A program made the translations under genes and the position numbers. A DNA stretch of 64,000 nucleotides from an uncultured Lachnospiraceae bacterium (GTDB lineage: Bacteria > Bacillota > Clostridia > Lachnospirales > Lachnospiraceae): assembly GCA_949502235.1 (NCBI GenBank), contig CATBDC010000015.1, forward strand, positions 1 through 64,000, given 5' to 3'. Of this stretch, positions 7,534 through 14,427 are shown in pieces; within the stretch, counting starts at the first letter, position 1, and each line of letters begins with the position of its first letter. The notes below the pieces were generated by a model. It had not been told where the DNA came from, searched no databases, and was given only the letters and a program-made list of their open reading frames with translations.

Positions 7534-8441
7534 TATACGATGGGGCATTTCGGACAATTCTAAATGATTGTCGGAACATGATTCTTCCGGTAATTAATGA
7601 GATTTTCGATGAAGAATATATCGGGGATGAGAAAATTGAGTTTTTCCCGAACGAACATTTTTTAGACCAACAGGATATGGCTGATAAAGAGCGGATTACA
7701 GACACGAATTTTAAGGTTATTGGAAAAGAGATAAAAAAATATCACCTTGAATGTGAAAGCAGCCTGCCGGATGGCAAAATGACAATTCGGCTTTTCGAGT
7801 ATGATGCCCAGATTGCGCTAGATGAGGGTGAGGTTACAGAAGAAACCCTGACAGTAGCATTTCCCAATACAGCGGTGTTGTATCTTCGGGCATATAGAAA
7901 GACGCCGGATAAAATGAGATATGTAATTGTTACGCCAGGAGGAACCGTACAGTATGATATTCCGGTTATGAAAGTGCAGACGTATTCATTGAATGATATT
8001 TTTGAAAAGCGTTTATTGTTGTTAATTCCGTTTTACATTTTCTCGCATGAAAAGGATTTTGCAGAGTATAATAGCAATGAACAGAAGCTGTCGGAATTGA
8101 AGTCAGAATATCAGGATATTTTAGAGAGGCTTGATGAGATGGAGCAGCAGGAGGTTATCGGAGCGTTTGATAAACGGACGATTATAGAGCTTTCTAGTGA
8201 TGTGATTAAAGAGATTGCACAAAAATACGAGAATGTGCAGAAAGGTGTAGGTGAGATTATGGGCGGTGCGCTGATTGAGACAAATGCAAGAAGATTAAAA
8301 ACCGAGGCAGAGAATGAGGCAAATAGGAAATCTGCTCAAAGAATGCTGAATATGGGAAAACTGACAATAGAGGAAGTTGCAATATGTTCAGGACTTAGCA
8401 TTGAAGAGGTGGAACAGCTTGCCGGATTGCAAACCGTGTAG
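7524..8441 (+). CDS. Rpn/YhgA-like PD-(D/E)XK nuclease family protein (transposase-related)
   Basis: The 305-residue protein resembles the Rpn/YhgA or PD-(D/E)XK transposase-like proteins that are abundant in gut Firmicutes and linked to recombination. Seen: an N-terminal helical start with a run of acidic residues (ILPVINEIFDEEY), a FFPNEHF segment, then a catalytic-like part with HLECESS and a later LFEYDAQIALD motif in the position of the usual HxExQ region, a mixed alpha/beta core, and a long charged C-terminal helix (about 190-300) ending in a small helix-turn-helix-like EEVAICSGLSIEEVEQL. Gene function in the host is unknown. The promoter region is shared as a duplicate with the next gene. 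Confidence 0.65.
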   Translation: MGNIYDGAFRTILNDCRNMILPVINEIFDEEYIGDEKIEFFPNEHFLDQQDMADKERITDTNFKVIGKEIKKYHLECESSLPDGKMTIRLFEYDAQIALDEGEVTEETLTVAFPNTAVLYLRAYRKTPDKMRYVIVTPGGTVQYDIPVMKVQTYSLNDIFEKRLLLLIPFYIFSHEKDFAEYNSNEQKLSELKSEYQDILERLDEMEQQEVIGAFDKRTIIELSSDVIKEIAQKYENVQKGVGEIMGGALIETNARRLKTEAENEANRKSAQRMLNMGKLTIEEVAICSGLSIEEVEQLAGLQTV

Positions 8442-8502
8442 AAACTGGGCTTCATCTGGTAAGGTATACATTATATGACGGCGGTGAATTTTCAACGACT
8501 TT

Positions 8503-8534
8503 AGAGCCAGTCGGGAAAAACAGGCTCTTTTTTT
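8503..8534 (+). terminator. Rho-independent terminator after the Rpn-like gene
   Basis: AGAGCC (8503-8508) pairs with GGCTCT (8523-8528), followed by a run of seven Ts. It ends the Rpn-like transcript before the second copy of the promoter region. Confidence 0.8.
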
Positions 8535-8600
8535 GTCTTTAATAACGCACTGTCCAAAGCATTTTCAGATTTCTTATACTGGTCGGCTAACAAATAGTCC

Positions 8601-8691
8601 TTTTCATTGCTAAAAAGAAATGATAGCGATATAATATAAAATAAAATATTTCTGCTGCCAATATAAAAGGAAGGAAATATTATGGGTGATA
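8601..8691 (+). repeat. Promoter-leader direct repeat, copy 2
   Basis: Second copy of the 7443-7533 region, with -35 TTGCTA (8607-8612), 17-bp spacer and -10 TATAAT (8630-8635), then the same leader and AAGGAAGGAAATA ribosome site. The similarity runs into the first codons of the following gene (MGDI here, MGNI in copy 1) and then stops. Confidence 0.8.
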
Positions 8692-10406
8692 TATTAAATA
8701 ATTTAAGTAAAGAAGCCCTTCAGGAAATTATTCTGAAGATCTCAAAATATCTGTCAGCGGAGCAGTACGAGACGCTGGAAAACCTGATTGAACAGATGGG
8801 GGCAGGGGGCGCTGAAGCGGCAAAGCCCCCTGGGGCTATGAGGATGTCGCAGGAATTTGTCGATGAGAAGATGGTAAAGGTTAAAGAATGGATGCGGCAG
8901 ATTGACGAGGGAGAGCTTTATCTGGATACGGAGGAATATGAGGATTATTCCGATGGATACTGGGATCCTGATTGGATTACAGAATATTACGATAATCAGC
9001 GAATTGGAGAAAAGATACTATCTATGATTCAGTTTGCAAAGGATTGTGTGGATGACAGAAGGTATCAGGAGGCTGGCTTTATCTATGAGTGGCTTTGGGG
9101 ATGCATCGTATTGACAGATGAGGAATACTTGGACCCGGTAGATTTGGAGATGCTGGAGAACGAAGAAATTATCTCTGCAGATATGGAGCGGCTGGCGCTT
9201 TTGACATTATATGCAGTTTACCAGATAACAGAGACAGAAAACCGGGCGGAACTCCTTTATGAGTATTTTAAATATTATACATTTCATACTCTGCATATGG
9301 AGGACATGCTCTATGCGGGAAGGGAAAAGCTCCCGGATATAGAGCAATTTTGGAAGGATTGGATCGCGCTGCTTAAAACAAAGAGCGGCGATGTGGAAAT
9401 AAGACTTCTTAAGGAGGCTGTTTTATACAGTCAGGGCGTAGAAGGACTTGTACATATGGCTGATGAGAACTGCAGTACTCATCCCTCTCTGTATTTAGAG
9501 GCGATGAAGGAATATGATAAGAACCATGACTATGAGAAGATAGAGGAAATCGGAAAAAGAGCCATTGAAAAGTTAGATGGCAGTCAGAAGGCTCGAAGCG
9601 AGGCGGCGCTGAAGGCAGCCTGTGCGTCCTCCTGCCTGATGCATGAGGAAAATATGATGGTGTTTTGCTGGGAATGCTTCCGATCTTCCCCGACAGAGAG
9701 AAATCTGCTGCGTTTATTCGGCACAGGTGAAATGGCAGAAAAATACGGCCTGCGGGTGACGAAAATTTTTTGTGAAGCATCGGAGGCGGAGGCTTTGGAG
9801 GCCGTAAGGCTTGGAAGATTATGCCCAAATGAAATGGGAGATACCGGATATTATACGCTGTGTTTCTATGCCGGCGATTTTAAGACAGTGAAGAAGGAGT
9901 CAAAAAATCCGAAGGGCTCACTGGGATGGAGCACCCGATTTATCAGAAAAGGCCTCCGGCTGATTTTGCTTTACCTATATCAGAAACCACTTCCCTCGAA
10001 GGCTGCTGCATCAATCGCCGGCTGTGTGGGATTTAGGGATCATGCAGACACTTGCTGTGAACTGGAGTTTGAGAGGAAAATCGCGGATGAAGGCCGTGAG
10101 AACCAGACGAGCCTGTTTTGGAATTATTTCCAGCGCTGGAAGGCATATTTTCCAATGGATCAGGAGGAGAAAAAACAGTATCTGCACTGGGCTGAAAAAA
10201 TCGCACACAGCAGGGCAGATGCTCTTGTCAGTGCACAGCACAGGCAGCATTACTACGAAGCGGCCATGCTTCTTGCCATGACAGCAGAAATAAAAGAGGA
10301 TATGGGAGCAGCCGGCGAGATGCAGAGGGTTTTTGCAGAATATAAGAAGAAATTTCCAAGACATTCTGCGTTCCAGGCGGAAATGAGAGGATATTTTGGT
10401 ATATGA
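8682..10406 (+). CDS. Large helical protein of unknown function
   Basis: I do not recognise this 574-residue protein. It is almost wholly alpha-helical by composition, with no membrane segment and no signal peptide. The N-terminal 45 residues form two short helices (SKEALQEIILKISKYL, then a helix around residues 28-39). An acidic, aromatic linker follows (about 80-105), then repeated helix pairs of the kind seen in TPR-like or SWIM-associated scaffold proteins. Several scattered cysteines (around residues 308-335 and 450) do not form a clear zinc motif. Its promoter and first codons are a duplicate of those of the Rpn-like gene. Its 3' end abuts the 248-bp rod element at 10420. Confidence 0.6.
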   Translation: MGDILNNLSKEALQEIILKISKYLSAEQYETLENLIEQMGAGGAEAAKPPGAMRMSQEFVDEKMVKVKEWMRQIDEGELYLDTEEYEDYSDGYWDPDWITEYYDNQRIGEKILSMIQFAKDCVDDRRYQEAGFIYEWLWGCIVLTDEEYLDPVDLEMLENEEIISADMERLALLTLYAVYQITETENRAELLYEYFKYYTFHTLHMEDMLYAGREKLPDIEQFWKDWIALLKTKSGDVEIRLLKEAVLYSQGVEGLVHMADENCSTHPSLYLEAMKEYDKNHDYEKIEEIGKRAIEKLDGSQKARSEAALKAACASSCLMHEENMMVFCWECFRSSPTERNLLRLFGTGEMAEKYGLRVTKIFCEASEAEALEAVRLGRLCPNEMGDTGYYTLCFYAGDFKTVKKESKNPKGSLGWSTRFIRKGLRLILLYLYQKPLPSKAAASIAGCVGFRDHADTCCELEFERKIADEGRENQTSLFWNYFQRWKAYFPMDQEEKKQYLHWAEKIAHSRADALVSAQHRQHYYEAAMLLAMTAEIKEDMGAAGEMQRVFAEYKKKFPRHSAFQAEMRGYFGI

Positions 10407-10419
10407 TACCGAATTTATT

Positions 10420-10667
10420 CCACCTGCACGGTTGGAACATCTCTCGGGGGACGGAAGTTTTAAGATGTCCTTCCTAACGCAGACTGGGCAACACTCCGGT
10501 GAACTAACCGCTAACGGAGGCTAAGGAGTTCAGGAGAGCCTTCACTCCTAAACCTCCATAAGCAGTGGATTTCACCTCCGTTAAGAACGCCCCCTGATGT
10601 CTGCTTATAGGAAGGGCATCTTAAAACTTCCTGTGCATCGAAAATGATATTCTAGTAGTACAGATGG
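10420..10667 (+). repeat. Rod-forming ~250-bp structured element, copy A
   Basis: The outer arms CCACCTG and CAGATGG bound a stem in which GGAAGTTTTAAGATG pairs exactly with CATCTTAAAACTTCC, CCTTCCTA with TAGGAAGG, and CAGAC with GTCTG. Inside, GGTGAA/TTCACC, GGAGG/CCTCC, AGGAGT/ACTCCT and AGG/CCT stack to an AGAG loop. Copies B and C near 29.1-29.6 kb keep this fold with different bases. The element has cut into the 3' end of the minus-strand ATPase pseudogene, so it behaves as an inserted unit. Confidence 0.85.
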
Positions 10668-11600
10668 AGAATTTTTTCAGTGCATAGTCATCAAGGTGTT
10701 TTGTTAGCTGTAATTCTCCTCTCCGGTTATATTCTTCTCCGTGCCAGATTTTCATCTCAACTATGTGTTGCTGCCCAAGGTAGTCGATTACTACATCTGT
10801 CCTCCGCAGATCCCTGGTACGGGCCTCAATATAGTAATTTCCCGCACCATTGATAATTGGTTCCGTCCATGTTCTTCCAGAAGGGAGCTCTCACTGTCTC
10901 CATAAATGTCTGTAAAATGAATCATGAATTTTTCCATTATCAAATCCATATTCAAAATGCCGCCTGTTATGAATTGATTCCTGCCAAGGCTTGCCGTATC
11001 TGCCAGTTTATTTTCTGTTATGTTTTCTGACAGGCAGCGGTTGTATAATCTTGTTTCAAAGATACGATTGGACACTGCAACAAGCCCGTCCTCGTTTTTC
11101 AGGTAACCAAACATTGTTCCCAGATTTATTGCATGCTCATCCGGGCTGTATGGGATCTTTTTCCCGTTGAACAGGATCAGGCGGATCATGCTATCCAGTT
11201 CTTTTGAATCAGACAGTTTCTTTCCCATATCGTCAAATAGAGTATTCTGTTCGTTCAGAAGTTGTTTTACTGCATCCAGGATAGTAGTTTTCGTCCATTT
11301 ACAGGGGCTGCCGTCAGGAGAATCTTTTAAATACATGTCAGCAGACACAGATTGTCCGAACGATTCTGCGGCGGCTTCCCCGGCTAATTGGCAAATCCGG
11401 GATACCAGAAACGAAGATCCGGTCTTGCATCATTAAGGCTCATGTGGTAGGATTCTGTCTGAATTACATCTGAAACTTCACCGGTTTCCCCGTAATAGAT
11501 TACGTCATAAAGCAGTCCGTATACCTTTCGGCAGAACGACCATTCATCTTTGTAGGAGGAACTTCCCAGCCCTTCAAAGCTGATGGAAAAGATCTAAGTA
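10621..11600 (-). pseudogene. Broken AAA-ATPase with C-terminal PD-(D/E)XK-type domain
   Basis: Minus-strand remains of a large AAA-ATPase of the type with a C-terminal restriction-nuclease-like domain, common in gut Firmicutes. From 11600 the reading gives FEGLGSSSYKDEWSFC and a degraded tract with a stop near 11390. An open stretch at 11348-10791 follows, with LILFNGKKIPY and a YNRCLSEN segment. The nuclease part (ARTRDLRRTDVV then HIVEMKIWHGEEYNRRGEL) is in another frame near 10840-10690, so a frameshift lies near 10860. The Walker part is missing. The last 16 or so codons come from rod element A, which replaced the true end. Nonfunctional. Confidence 0.8.
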
Positions 11601-11624
11601 GGGAAACATATCATAAAATGGTGA

Positions 11625-11653
11625 TTGTACATACTGGAATGGTATGTTAAGAT
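11625..11653 (+). promoter_or_regulatory. Promoter of the type I toxin mRNA
   Basis: A -35 box TTGTAC (11625-11630), a 17-bp spacer and a -10 box TAAGAT (11648-11653) predict a start near 11660. That is exactly the first base of AGGAACAACCG, the 5' end that can pair with the 3' end of the same message. Confidence 0.6.
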
Positions 11654-11659
11654 AAGGAC

Positions 11660-11900
11660 AGGAACAACCGTGTTACAAGGTGGTAAGCCTCCCTAAACTT
11701 GAAAAAGAGGGGAGGTGGTGCGAATGGATATATATGAAGTATTAAGCCTGTTATTTTTAGGCGGTTCATTTCTAATCGCATTGCTTGCCTACATAGATAG
11801 GAACAACAAGCGAAAATAAATAAGCCTACCTTGTACTTGGCAGTCGGGTAGGCTTAAATAGCTACTAAGGAGGTCAACCACTTTGAGGGCGGTTGTTCCT
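11660..11900 (+). ncRNA. Predicted structured toxin mRNA with 5'-3' end pairing
   Basis: AGGAACAACCG (11660-11670) is perfectly complementary to CGGTTGTTCCT (11890-11900), which runs into a TTTTT tail and so would end the transcript. CCTCCC (11689-11694) can pair with GGGAGG overlapping the ribosome site at about 11710-11715. Such long-range end pairing and site masking are known hallmarks of type I toxin messages. The extents are inferred from the promoter and the T-run. Confidence 0.6.
11724..11819 (+). CDS. Small hydrophobic holin-like type I toxin
   Basis: The 31-residue peptide has a short N-terminal MDIYEVLSLL, one membrane helix (residues 5-23) and a basic tail DRNNKRK. This is the pattern of the putative holin-like toxins of Firmicutes (TxpA/BsrG/Fst-like small membrane toxins), which insert in the membrane when overproduced. 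A strong GGGGAGGTGG ribosome site precedes the ATG but lies in a possible hairpin with an upstream CCTCCC. A convergent antisense RNA promoter is visible downstream. It sits in an accessory zone among broken genes, as is common for such addiction modules. Confidence 0.8.
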   Translation: MDIYEVLSLLFLGGSFLIALLAYIDRNNKRK

Positions 11901-11906
11901 TTTTGT
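11815..11906 (-). ncRNA. Predicted antisense antitoxin RNA
   Basis: A minus-strand promoter (11913-11941) would start an RNA near 11906 that runs through the 3' untranslated part of the toxin message. The hairpin TAAGCCTACC/GGTAGGCTTA (11821-11856), followed on the minus strand by TTTATTTT, is a plausible end near 11815. The RNA would be fully complementary to the toxin mRNA 3' part, including the segment that pairs with its 5' end. Predicted only. Confidence 0.55.
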
Positions 11907-11912
11907 ATTCTT

Positions 11913-11941
11913 AATATAGCATATTCGGCAGCAGGACGCAA
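11913..11941 (-). promoter_or_regulatory. Promoter of the antisense antitoxin RNA
   Basis: On the minus strand a -35 box TTGCGT (11936-11941), a 17-bp spacer and a -10 box TATATT (11913-11918) point toward the toxin gene. Confidence 0.55.
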
Positions 11942-11979
11942 GTAAAAAAAATACAGTCTGCCAGTCCAGTAAAACTCTG

Positions 11980-12112
11980 GTTACTGTTCACACAGGACTT
12001 TGCATTCACTGCAAAGTCCGTAAGAAAATGATTCAGGCGTGAGCAAATCCCATTCGCGAAGCGAATTTTAAATGGATTTGCGAAGGTTGCTGTGAACGGA
12101 GTGAACAGTAAC
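11980..12112. repeat. GTTAC-type element, full-length copy (133 bp)
   Basis: The element starts with GTTACTGTTCAC and ends with its inverted copy GTGAACAGTAAC. Inside are a hairpin GGACTTTGC/GCAAAGTCC, the segment GTAAGAAAATGATTCAGG and an inverted pair around ATTCGCGAAGCGAAT. Partial or short copies lie at 21136, 22920, 23017 and 48340. With its terminal inverted repeats and no coding capacity it looks like a MITE. The remains of the ATPase gene begin just downstream. Confidence 0.8.
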
Positions 12113-12166
12113 AAACTCTGATAACGTGTCAGTTTCTGACACAATAACAGAGAGTGTCTGGAGGTT

Positions 12167-12442
12167 ATGCAGGAAAAGGCAAAAGGACAGTTGATTTTTA
12201 CATCCCACAATCTGCGGCCTTTGGAGGTTCTTGAGAATGAATTTTTGATCTATACAACAGTAAATCCAGAGAATCGTTATATTAAGTGCGCTTACATCAA
12301 AAATACGCAGAATACCAGATTATCTTATCTGCGCAGTATTAAACTTGGCGGACAGAAAGAAAAATTATATAACGAAACAAATATCTATGAAATGGAACTG
12401 GCAATGCGCAGAGCAGGAAGGGTGGGGACGCATGACCGATAA
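12167..12442 (+). pseudogene. C-terminal fragment of an AAA/ABC-type ATPase (defence-like)
   Basis: The frame encodes GQLIFTSHNLRPLEVL, the end-of-core segment of OLD/SMC-like ATPases with the switch histidine in TSHN, followed by a typical tail with LGGQKEKLYNETN. The N-terminal part with the Walker A and B motifs is absent; sequence upstream of about 12145 is unrelated repeat. The fragment overlaps the start of a truncated TOPRIM-like gene by 11 bases, the arrangement expected of an intact two-gene operon. Likely a relic of an ATPase-plus-TOPRIM phage-defence system. Confidence 0.7.
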
Positions 12443-12575
12443 AATTATCCTGTTTCTCGTAGAAGGACCGACAGATGAAGATACTTTAGCATTGTTCTAT
12501 TCAAAGATTGTAAAAGAGTATAATATAAAATTTGAAGTATTACATTCGGGTATTCAGCCACATGGGGATGCCTAA
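12432..12575 (+). pseudogene. N-terminal fragment of a TOPRIM-like nuclease
   Basis: Only 47 residues remain. The start MTDKIILFLVEGPTDEDTLA carries the VEGPTDE motif, the first strand and catalytic glutamate of TOPRIM domains as in OLD-family nucleases. The frame then ends at a join with the HicB-like fragment on the other strand. It was presumably translated with the upstream ATPase. Too short to be active. Confidence 0.65.
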
Positions 12576-12748
12576 AATCCTTTTTGCTGCTTTGTCGCTG
12601 TGCTGCTTTGCGTGCCGCAGGCATCCCCCGCCATGCGCATAGCATTTGCCACATTATCCCCAAAAGTTGCGAGGTTTCCCAAATTAGGGGAAATGACTGA
12701 TATTTTACCCTCTTCTTCATAGAAAACAGCCGGGTACATGTAATTCAT
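12572..12748 (-). pseudogene. Truncated HicB-like antitoxin
   Basis: From an ATG at 12748 the minus strand reads MNYMYPAVFYEEEGKISV, then a SPNLGNLATFGDNVANAM stretch, which is the N-terminal half of a HicB-type antitoxin (YPAVF, PDLGCATxGDxxxEA pattern). After about 45 residues it degenerates to a low-complexity tail and stops, so the DNA-binding half is missing. No hicA gene is beside it. A GGGGATGCC/GGCATCCCC inverted pair lies at the break. Confidence 0.65.
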
Positions 12749-12778
12749 AATTACTATCTAAGACAATTTTTAAAGAAT

Positions 12779-13780
12779 GTGAGGATGCAGATGAAGGTAC
12801 AGGAATTAAGACAAGTGTTAAGTAAAGCAGACAGAAGCCTGTTGGAGAAAGCTTTTGTGGAGAGCTATAAGAATTTCCCCAAACGGCAGAAGGAAGAGAT
12901 TGACCAAATCATAACGGATATACTGGAAGGAAAGGATACGTCAGCGAGTGCAAAAAAGAACAGTCCGGTCAATTTTGATGAACTGAAAGGTCAGATTACC
13001 TTTTTTATAGAAAATGCGTATGCACAGAACTATTTTGCCCCTAACCGTATTATTCCCAAAAGCCAGAGGCCGAAATGGCGTTTTATGGTGAAGAATTTTA
13101 TAAAGGAGCTTCAGAAGGCTTCTGCGGATGATGAAAATTATCAGGAGTCCGTAAAGTTGCTGACAGACCTATACCGTCTTATTTGTTATGCGTGTAATTA
13201 TTATCTGTTTTCCACAGATGATCCATTCCGCTCTATCGGGTGGGAGCAGTCGGCCTTTTTCCAGCTGGTAGTGAAAAAGACCTTTGGGGACGGGTATTCA
13301 AGGGAGAAGATATCGGCTCTGCTTTTATATGCAGTTACGGGAGGGTTAAGCAGAGAGTCCCTGTATATTTTCCAGGAGATGGTACTTCTTATGGAGCTTA
13401 AAACAAGTGACGTAAAATATATGGTTATAGAAGAGGCAAAGAAGCTTGTGGAAACGCAAGAGGTAAAACTAAGCGGACTGGGGAAATACGATGGTAAGAG
13501 ATATTATTTGGAGACAGCCATAAACGAACTGTGCAATATGATTTTAATTACCTCTATTGACCTGGCGGAGCCGGAAGAGGGGATTGCTTATTATTTTAAA
13601 AAATGCAGGAAAAGCAGCCAGGAGATCGTGCTGTACCGTGCTCTTGACGTAGTTAACCAGATGGAGGGAGATAACAGATTGTGGCTTGACGTTTACAGAT
13701 ATGGCCTTAAGAAAAAGATAAAGCCCAGGGAATTTCTTGTGGAGGAATATAAGAGGAGGCTGGCGGAGCCGGAGGGGTAA
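12779..13780 (+). CDS. Helical protein of unknown function
   Basis: I do not recognise this 333-residue protein. The N-terminal 45 residues (LRQVLSKADRSLLEKAF and a following helix) resemble in style the start of the 574-residue protein at 8682. Residues 60-125 are rich in lysine and aromatic residues (YFAPNRIIPKSQRPKWRF). The rest is a series of amphipathic helices without membrane segments or metal motifs. The ORF is intact with normal codon use, which suggests it is expressed despite the decayed surroundings. A small TTGTCC/GGACAA hairpin lies between it and the MarR gene downstream. Confidence 0.6.
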   Translation: MRMQMKVQELRQVLSKADRSLLEKAFVESYKNFPKRQKEEIDQIITDILEGKDTSASAKKNSPVNFDELKGQITFFIENAYAQNYFAPNRIIPKSQRPKWRFMVKNFIKELQKASADDENYQESVKLLTDLYRLICYACNYYLFSTDDPFRSIGWEQSAFFQLVVKKTFGDGYSREKISALLLYAVTGGLSRESLYIFQEMVLLMELKTSDVKYMVIEEAKKLVETQEVKLSGLGKYDGKRYYLETAINELCNMILITSIDLAEPEEGIAYYFKKCRKSSQEIVLYRALDVVNQMEGDNRLWLDVYRYGLKKKIKPREFLVEEYKRRLAEPEG

Positions 13781-13822
13781 TAGAATTGTCAATTGTCCGC
13801 AGGACAAAGATGAGGGGGCTGC

Positions 13823-14311
13823 ATGAAAGAAGCAGAATGTATTGTCAGTAGGTTTGACGAATTTTGTAAGCTGGTAATTACAAAGTCAATTAAGGACTAT
13901 AGTTTGCTATATACACCTGTATGGCAATGTGGAAATGAAATTTTATCGGAGTTTGAGTGCTTTTTCCTCCGGGCTATTGATGAGCATCCGGGGATTACTG
14001 TAAATGAACTGAAGGATTACTGGGGTAAAACACAGGGAGCAGTTTCACAGCAATTATCAGCTTTAGAAAAAAAGGGATATGTACACAGAGAAAAATCGCA
14101 GGAGGATGGAAGACGGACAGAAGTTTATCTGACAAAAGAGGGAAAAAATCTAACAGAGCTTGTAGAAAAAATGAAATTGAAGCAAGCAGAGGATGCGGTT
14201 AAAGAGTTAACAAAAAGTGGTTATACAGAAAAACAGATAGAAGATTTTTGTAATATATATGAGAAACTGGAAAATATCAGCACCCATAATATTAAAAAAT
14301 TCTTTTTATAG
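13823..14311 (+). CDS. MarR-family transcriptional regulator (cluster 2, first)
   Basis: The 162-residue protein has a MarR winged helix: PGITVNELKDYWGKTQGAVS, then QQLSALEKKGYVHREKS and the wing. Its layout resembles the cluster-1 MarR (DNPGISVTEVAQ, TKGAVSQ), so the two are probably related. The ATG follows GAGGGGGC. Directly downstream, the promoter of the iron-sulfur protein gene carries two copies of TATTAGNAGCTAAT, the likely binding site of this protein. Confidence 0.85.
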   Translation: MKEAECIVSRFDEFCKLVITKSIKDYSLLYTPVWQCGNEILSEFECFFLRAIDEHPGITVNELKDYWGKTQGAVSQQLSALEKKGYVHREKSQEDGRRTEVYLTKEGKNLTELVEKMKLKQAEDAVKELTKSGYTEKQIEDFCNIYEKLENISTHNIKKFFL

Positions 14312-14352
14312 AAAAAGTGAATAAATAGAGATAACTTATAAGAAAAAACTAT

Positions 14353-14394
14353 TTGCAATCAGATATATTAGAAGCTAATATATTAGTAGCTAAT
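14353..14394 (+). promoter_or_regulatory. Promoter with tandem TTAGNAGCTAA operators
   Basis: A -35 box TTGCAA (14353-14358), a 17-bp spacer and a -10 box TAATAT (14376-14381) overlap two imperfect dyads, ATTAGAAGCTAAT (14367-14379) and ATTAGTAGCTAAT (14382-14394), 15 bases apart on the same DNA face or nearly so. This is a classic repressor layout. Confidence 0.6.
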
Positions 14395-14427
14395 GCAATA
14401 TGAAAAGATCATAATAAGGAGAAGAAT

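Noticed and set aside
9409-9828. Minus-strand proline-rich frame inside the 574-residue protein gene
   Set aside because: Composition is that of an antisense shadow of acidic, helical coding sequence and there is no start signal.
10420-10667. Retron or group II intron RNA
   Set aside because: No reverse transcriptase lies in the window and no intron domain V pattern or matching boundary motifs were seen.
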